Positions 5,970 through 7,312 of a DNA stretch of 7,312 nucleotides are shown here, piece after piece. Source of the DNA: Candidatus Falkowiibacteriota bacterium (GTDB lineage Bacteria; Patescibacteriota; Patescibacteriia; Patescibacteriales; UBA12075); NCBI GenBank assembly GCA_003647675.1, contig QMNH01000049.1, forward strand, positions 1-7,312, given 5' to 3'. Below the pieces are notes generated by a model. The model had not been told where the DNA came from. It worked only from the letters and a program-made list of their open reading frames with translations, and ran no database searches. The translations under genes and the position numbers were made by a program. Within the stretch, counting starts at the first letter, position 1. Every line of letters starts with the position of its first letter.

Positions 5970-7175
5970 ATGCCAATTTATAAATACAGAGCTATTACTG
6001 AAGACAAAAAGACTGTTTCCGGGCTGGTAGAGGCGCCGGCGGAAAGCATCGCGATTGATATATTAAAGGATAGGGAGCTGGAGATTATTAGCTTGTCTTT
6101 AAAAAGCGCCGGCAAAGGCTGGGACATAAATTCTTTTTTAAACAAGGTAAAGCCGAAAGATATAGTTGTGTTTTCCCGTCAGTTTTCGGTTTTGATTTCA
6201 GCCGGCGTGGCGCTGGTCAGCTCTTTAAAGATATTAATAGAACAGACTGAAAATATAACATTAAAAACAGTCGTATCTGAGATTGCCGACGAAGTAGACG
6301 GAGGCGCCAGATTGTCCGATTCGCTGGCTAAAAGGACGGATGTGTTCTCTGAGTTTTATATAAATGTCGTAAAATCGGGTGAAACCTCGGGTAAGCTGGA
6401 CGAAGTATTGAATTATTTGGCCGACGAATTGGAAAAAGATTACGATATGGCAAGCAAAATAAAGGGTGCGATGATTTATCCGGCTTTTGTCCTGTCCGCG
6501 CTAGTGGTCGTCGGCGCTATTATGATGATGTTTTTAGTGCCGAAATTAACCAGCATTTTAACCGAAACCGGAACCGAGTTGCCCATGGCCACTAAATTAT
6601 TAATGGGCACTTCTGATTTTATGGTTAATTATTGGTGGTTTTTATTAATATTAGTAATTGCTTTGCCGACTGGATTTAAATTTTCTACCCGGGTGCCGGC
6701 CATTAAGGCGGTATATGATTACATGATATTGCGCCTGCCGATCTTCGGCAAGCTGTTTAGGAGAATTTATTTGGTCCGGTTTACGCGGTCTATGCAGACC
6801 CTATTGGTCGGCGGCGTAAATTTATCCAAAGGCTTGACTATTACCGCGGAAATTGTCAGTAACAGCGTTTATAAAAATTTAATTTTAGAAACCAAAAAAG
6901 AGATTGAGGACGGCAATTCAATATCCAGTGTTTTTGCCGACAGCAGCGAGATTCCCAAGATGGTCTCGCAAATGTTGAGTATTGGCGAAAAGGCCGGTAA
7001 GCTGGATTCTATTTTGGGCAGTGTTACCGAGTTTTATACCAGGGAAATAGATAATATCGTCGCTAATTTAATGACTTTGCTTGAGCCGATTATTATGATA
7101 ATCATGGGCGTGGCGGTTGGTTTTATGGTCGCGGCGGTAATTATGCCGATGTATAATATGGCGAGTGGATTTTAG
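5970..7175 (+). CDS. pilC: Type IV pilus inner-membrane platform protein PilC (GspF family)
   Basis: PilC is the polytopic membrane platform that PilB turns or clamps during pilin insertion. The 401-residue product starts with the typical MPIYKYRAI lead and has two homologous T2SSF domains (about 67-190 and 270-393). The duplication is visible in the paired motifs VKSGETSGKLDEVL (134-147) and SIGEKAGKLDSIL (337-349). Membrane helices lie at about 170-190, 221-240 and 369-393, the usual three. The conserved segment RLPIFGKLFRRI at 255-266 precedes the second domain. Length and C-terminus (MPMYNMASGF) are normal, so it is complete. It is separated from the response regulator by repeat-rich sequence, and no SD site or obvious promoter was found. 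GspF is the alternative name if this were a secretion system; neighbours favour a pilus. Confidence 0.96.
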   Translation: MPIYKYRAITEDKKTVSGLVEAPAESIAIDILKDRELEIISLSLKSAGKGWDINSFLNKVKPKDIVVFSRQFSVLISAGVALVSSLKILIEQTENITLKTVVSEIADEVDGGARLSDSLAKRTDVFSEFYINVVKSGETSGKLDEVLNYLADELEKDYDMASKIKGAMIYPAFVLSALVVVGAIMMMFLVPKLTSILTETGTELPMATKLLMGTSDFMVNYWWFLLILVIALPTGFKFSTRVPAIKAVYDYMILRLPIFGKLFRRIYLVRFTRSMQTLLVGGVNLSKGLTITAEIVSNSVYKNLILETKKEIEDGNSISSVFADSSEIPKMVSQMLSIGEKAGKLDSILGSVTEFYTREIDNIVANLMTLLEPIIMIIMGVAVGFMVAAVIMPMYNMASGF

Positions 7176-7177
7176 AA

Positions 7178-7214
7178 ATTAGTGATTGGTTGATTAGTTA
7201 ATTAGTGATTAGTT
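7178..7214 (+). repeat. Heptanucleotide array just after pilC (ATTAGTK units)
   Basis: Five 7-bp units follow pilC: ATTAGTG (7178-7184), ATTGGTT (7185-7191), ATTAGTT (7193-7199), ATTAGTG (7201-7207) and ATTAGTT (7208-7214). Single-base insertions lie at 7192 and 7200. The array begins two bases after the pilC stop. No hairpin plus T-tract typical of a terminator follows it. Confidence 0.8.
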
Positions 7215-7237
7215 AAATAGAAAAAAATTATTATATT

Positions 7238-7274
7238 GTATTCTGTTTACTATTTTACTATTTACTGTTTACTT
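7238..7274 (-). repeat. Inverted heptanucleotide array beyond pilC (GTAAAYA units on the minus strand)
   Basis: The plus strand reads TGTTTAC (7244-7250), TATTTTAC (7251-7258), TATTTAC (7259-7265) and TGTTTAC (7266-7272). These are the reverse complements of the GTAAACA and GTAAATA units before pilC. The first 16 bases, 7238-7253, exactly complement 5841-5856, so pilC is bracketed by an inverted repeat about 1.4 kb apart. Confidence 0.85.
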
Positions 7275-7312
7275 CGCGGTGAGACAAAATTAAGGCTTGT
7301 TGAGCAGAAATT

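Noticed and set aside
7285..7312. Possible hairpin or RNA element at the right edge
   Set aside because: AATT and GCT/AGC pairs can be drawn, but the stem is interrupted and the window ends before it could be completed.
7258..7312. Minus-strand C-terminal fragment of a convergent gene at the right edge
   Set aside because: About 17 open codons can be read before a stop inside the repeat array, too few to support a gene, and another frame is equally open.

Overview
The window is an AT-rich bacterial segment carrying the inner-membrane half of a type IV pilus (T4P) machine. Seven genes read rightward: pilM, a pilN-like gene, a pilO-like gene, a small membrane-protein gene ending in an Asn-Pro-Phe motif, pilB, a CheY-like response regulator, and pilC. 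On the left edge a truncated gene runs the opposite way (minus strand). It encodes an N-terminal membrane anchor followed by a Gly/Pro/Ala-rich linker.

Gene order, AT-rich composition, mostly absent Shine-Dalgarno (SD) sites, short PilN and PilO homologues, and the small NPF protein where PilP would sit all suggest a Candidate Phyla Radiation (Patescibacteria, probably Parcubacteria-like) genome. This is inference from pattern, not a database match. The standard genetic code fits: every gene ends cleanly, none needs UGA read as an amino acid, and Trp is TGG.

Layout: 1-293 (minus), partial anchored protein. 294-460, divergent intergenic region with a perfect 30-bp palindrome holding two opposed extended -10 elements, so probably one symmetric promoter for both directions. 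461-1504, pilM. 1505-1624, spacer with a weak promoter candidate and the only strong SD site in the window. 1625-2578, pilN-like, overlapping by 11 nt the pilO-like gene at 2568-3224. 3300-3599, NPF protein. 3644-5380, pilB. 5425-5802, response regulator. 5803-5969, heptanucleotide repeats. 5970-7175, pilC. 7176-7312, more heptanucleotide repeats, partly an inverted copy of those before pilC.

Functionally, PilB is the assembly ATPase, PilC the membrane platform it acts on, and PilM with the PilN/PilO-like pair the alignment complex on the cytoplasmic face and just outside the membrane. The response regulator probably couples pilus activity to a signal. No pilT, pilin, prepilin peptidase or secretin gene is visible here. 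The machinery itself is a known type. The less ordinary points are the symmetric promoter, a long PilN tail with four LIK motifs, and the 7-bp repeats flanking pilC.
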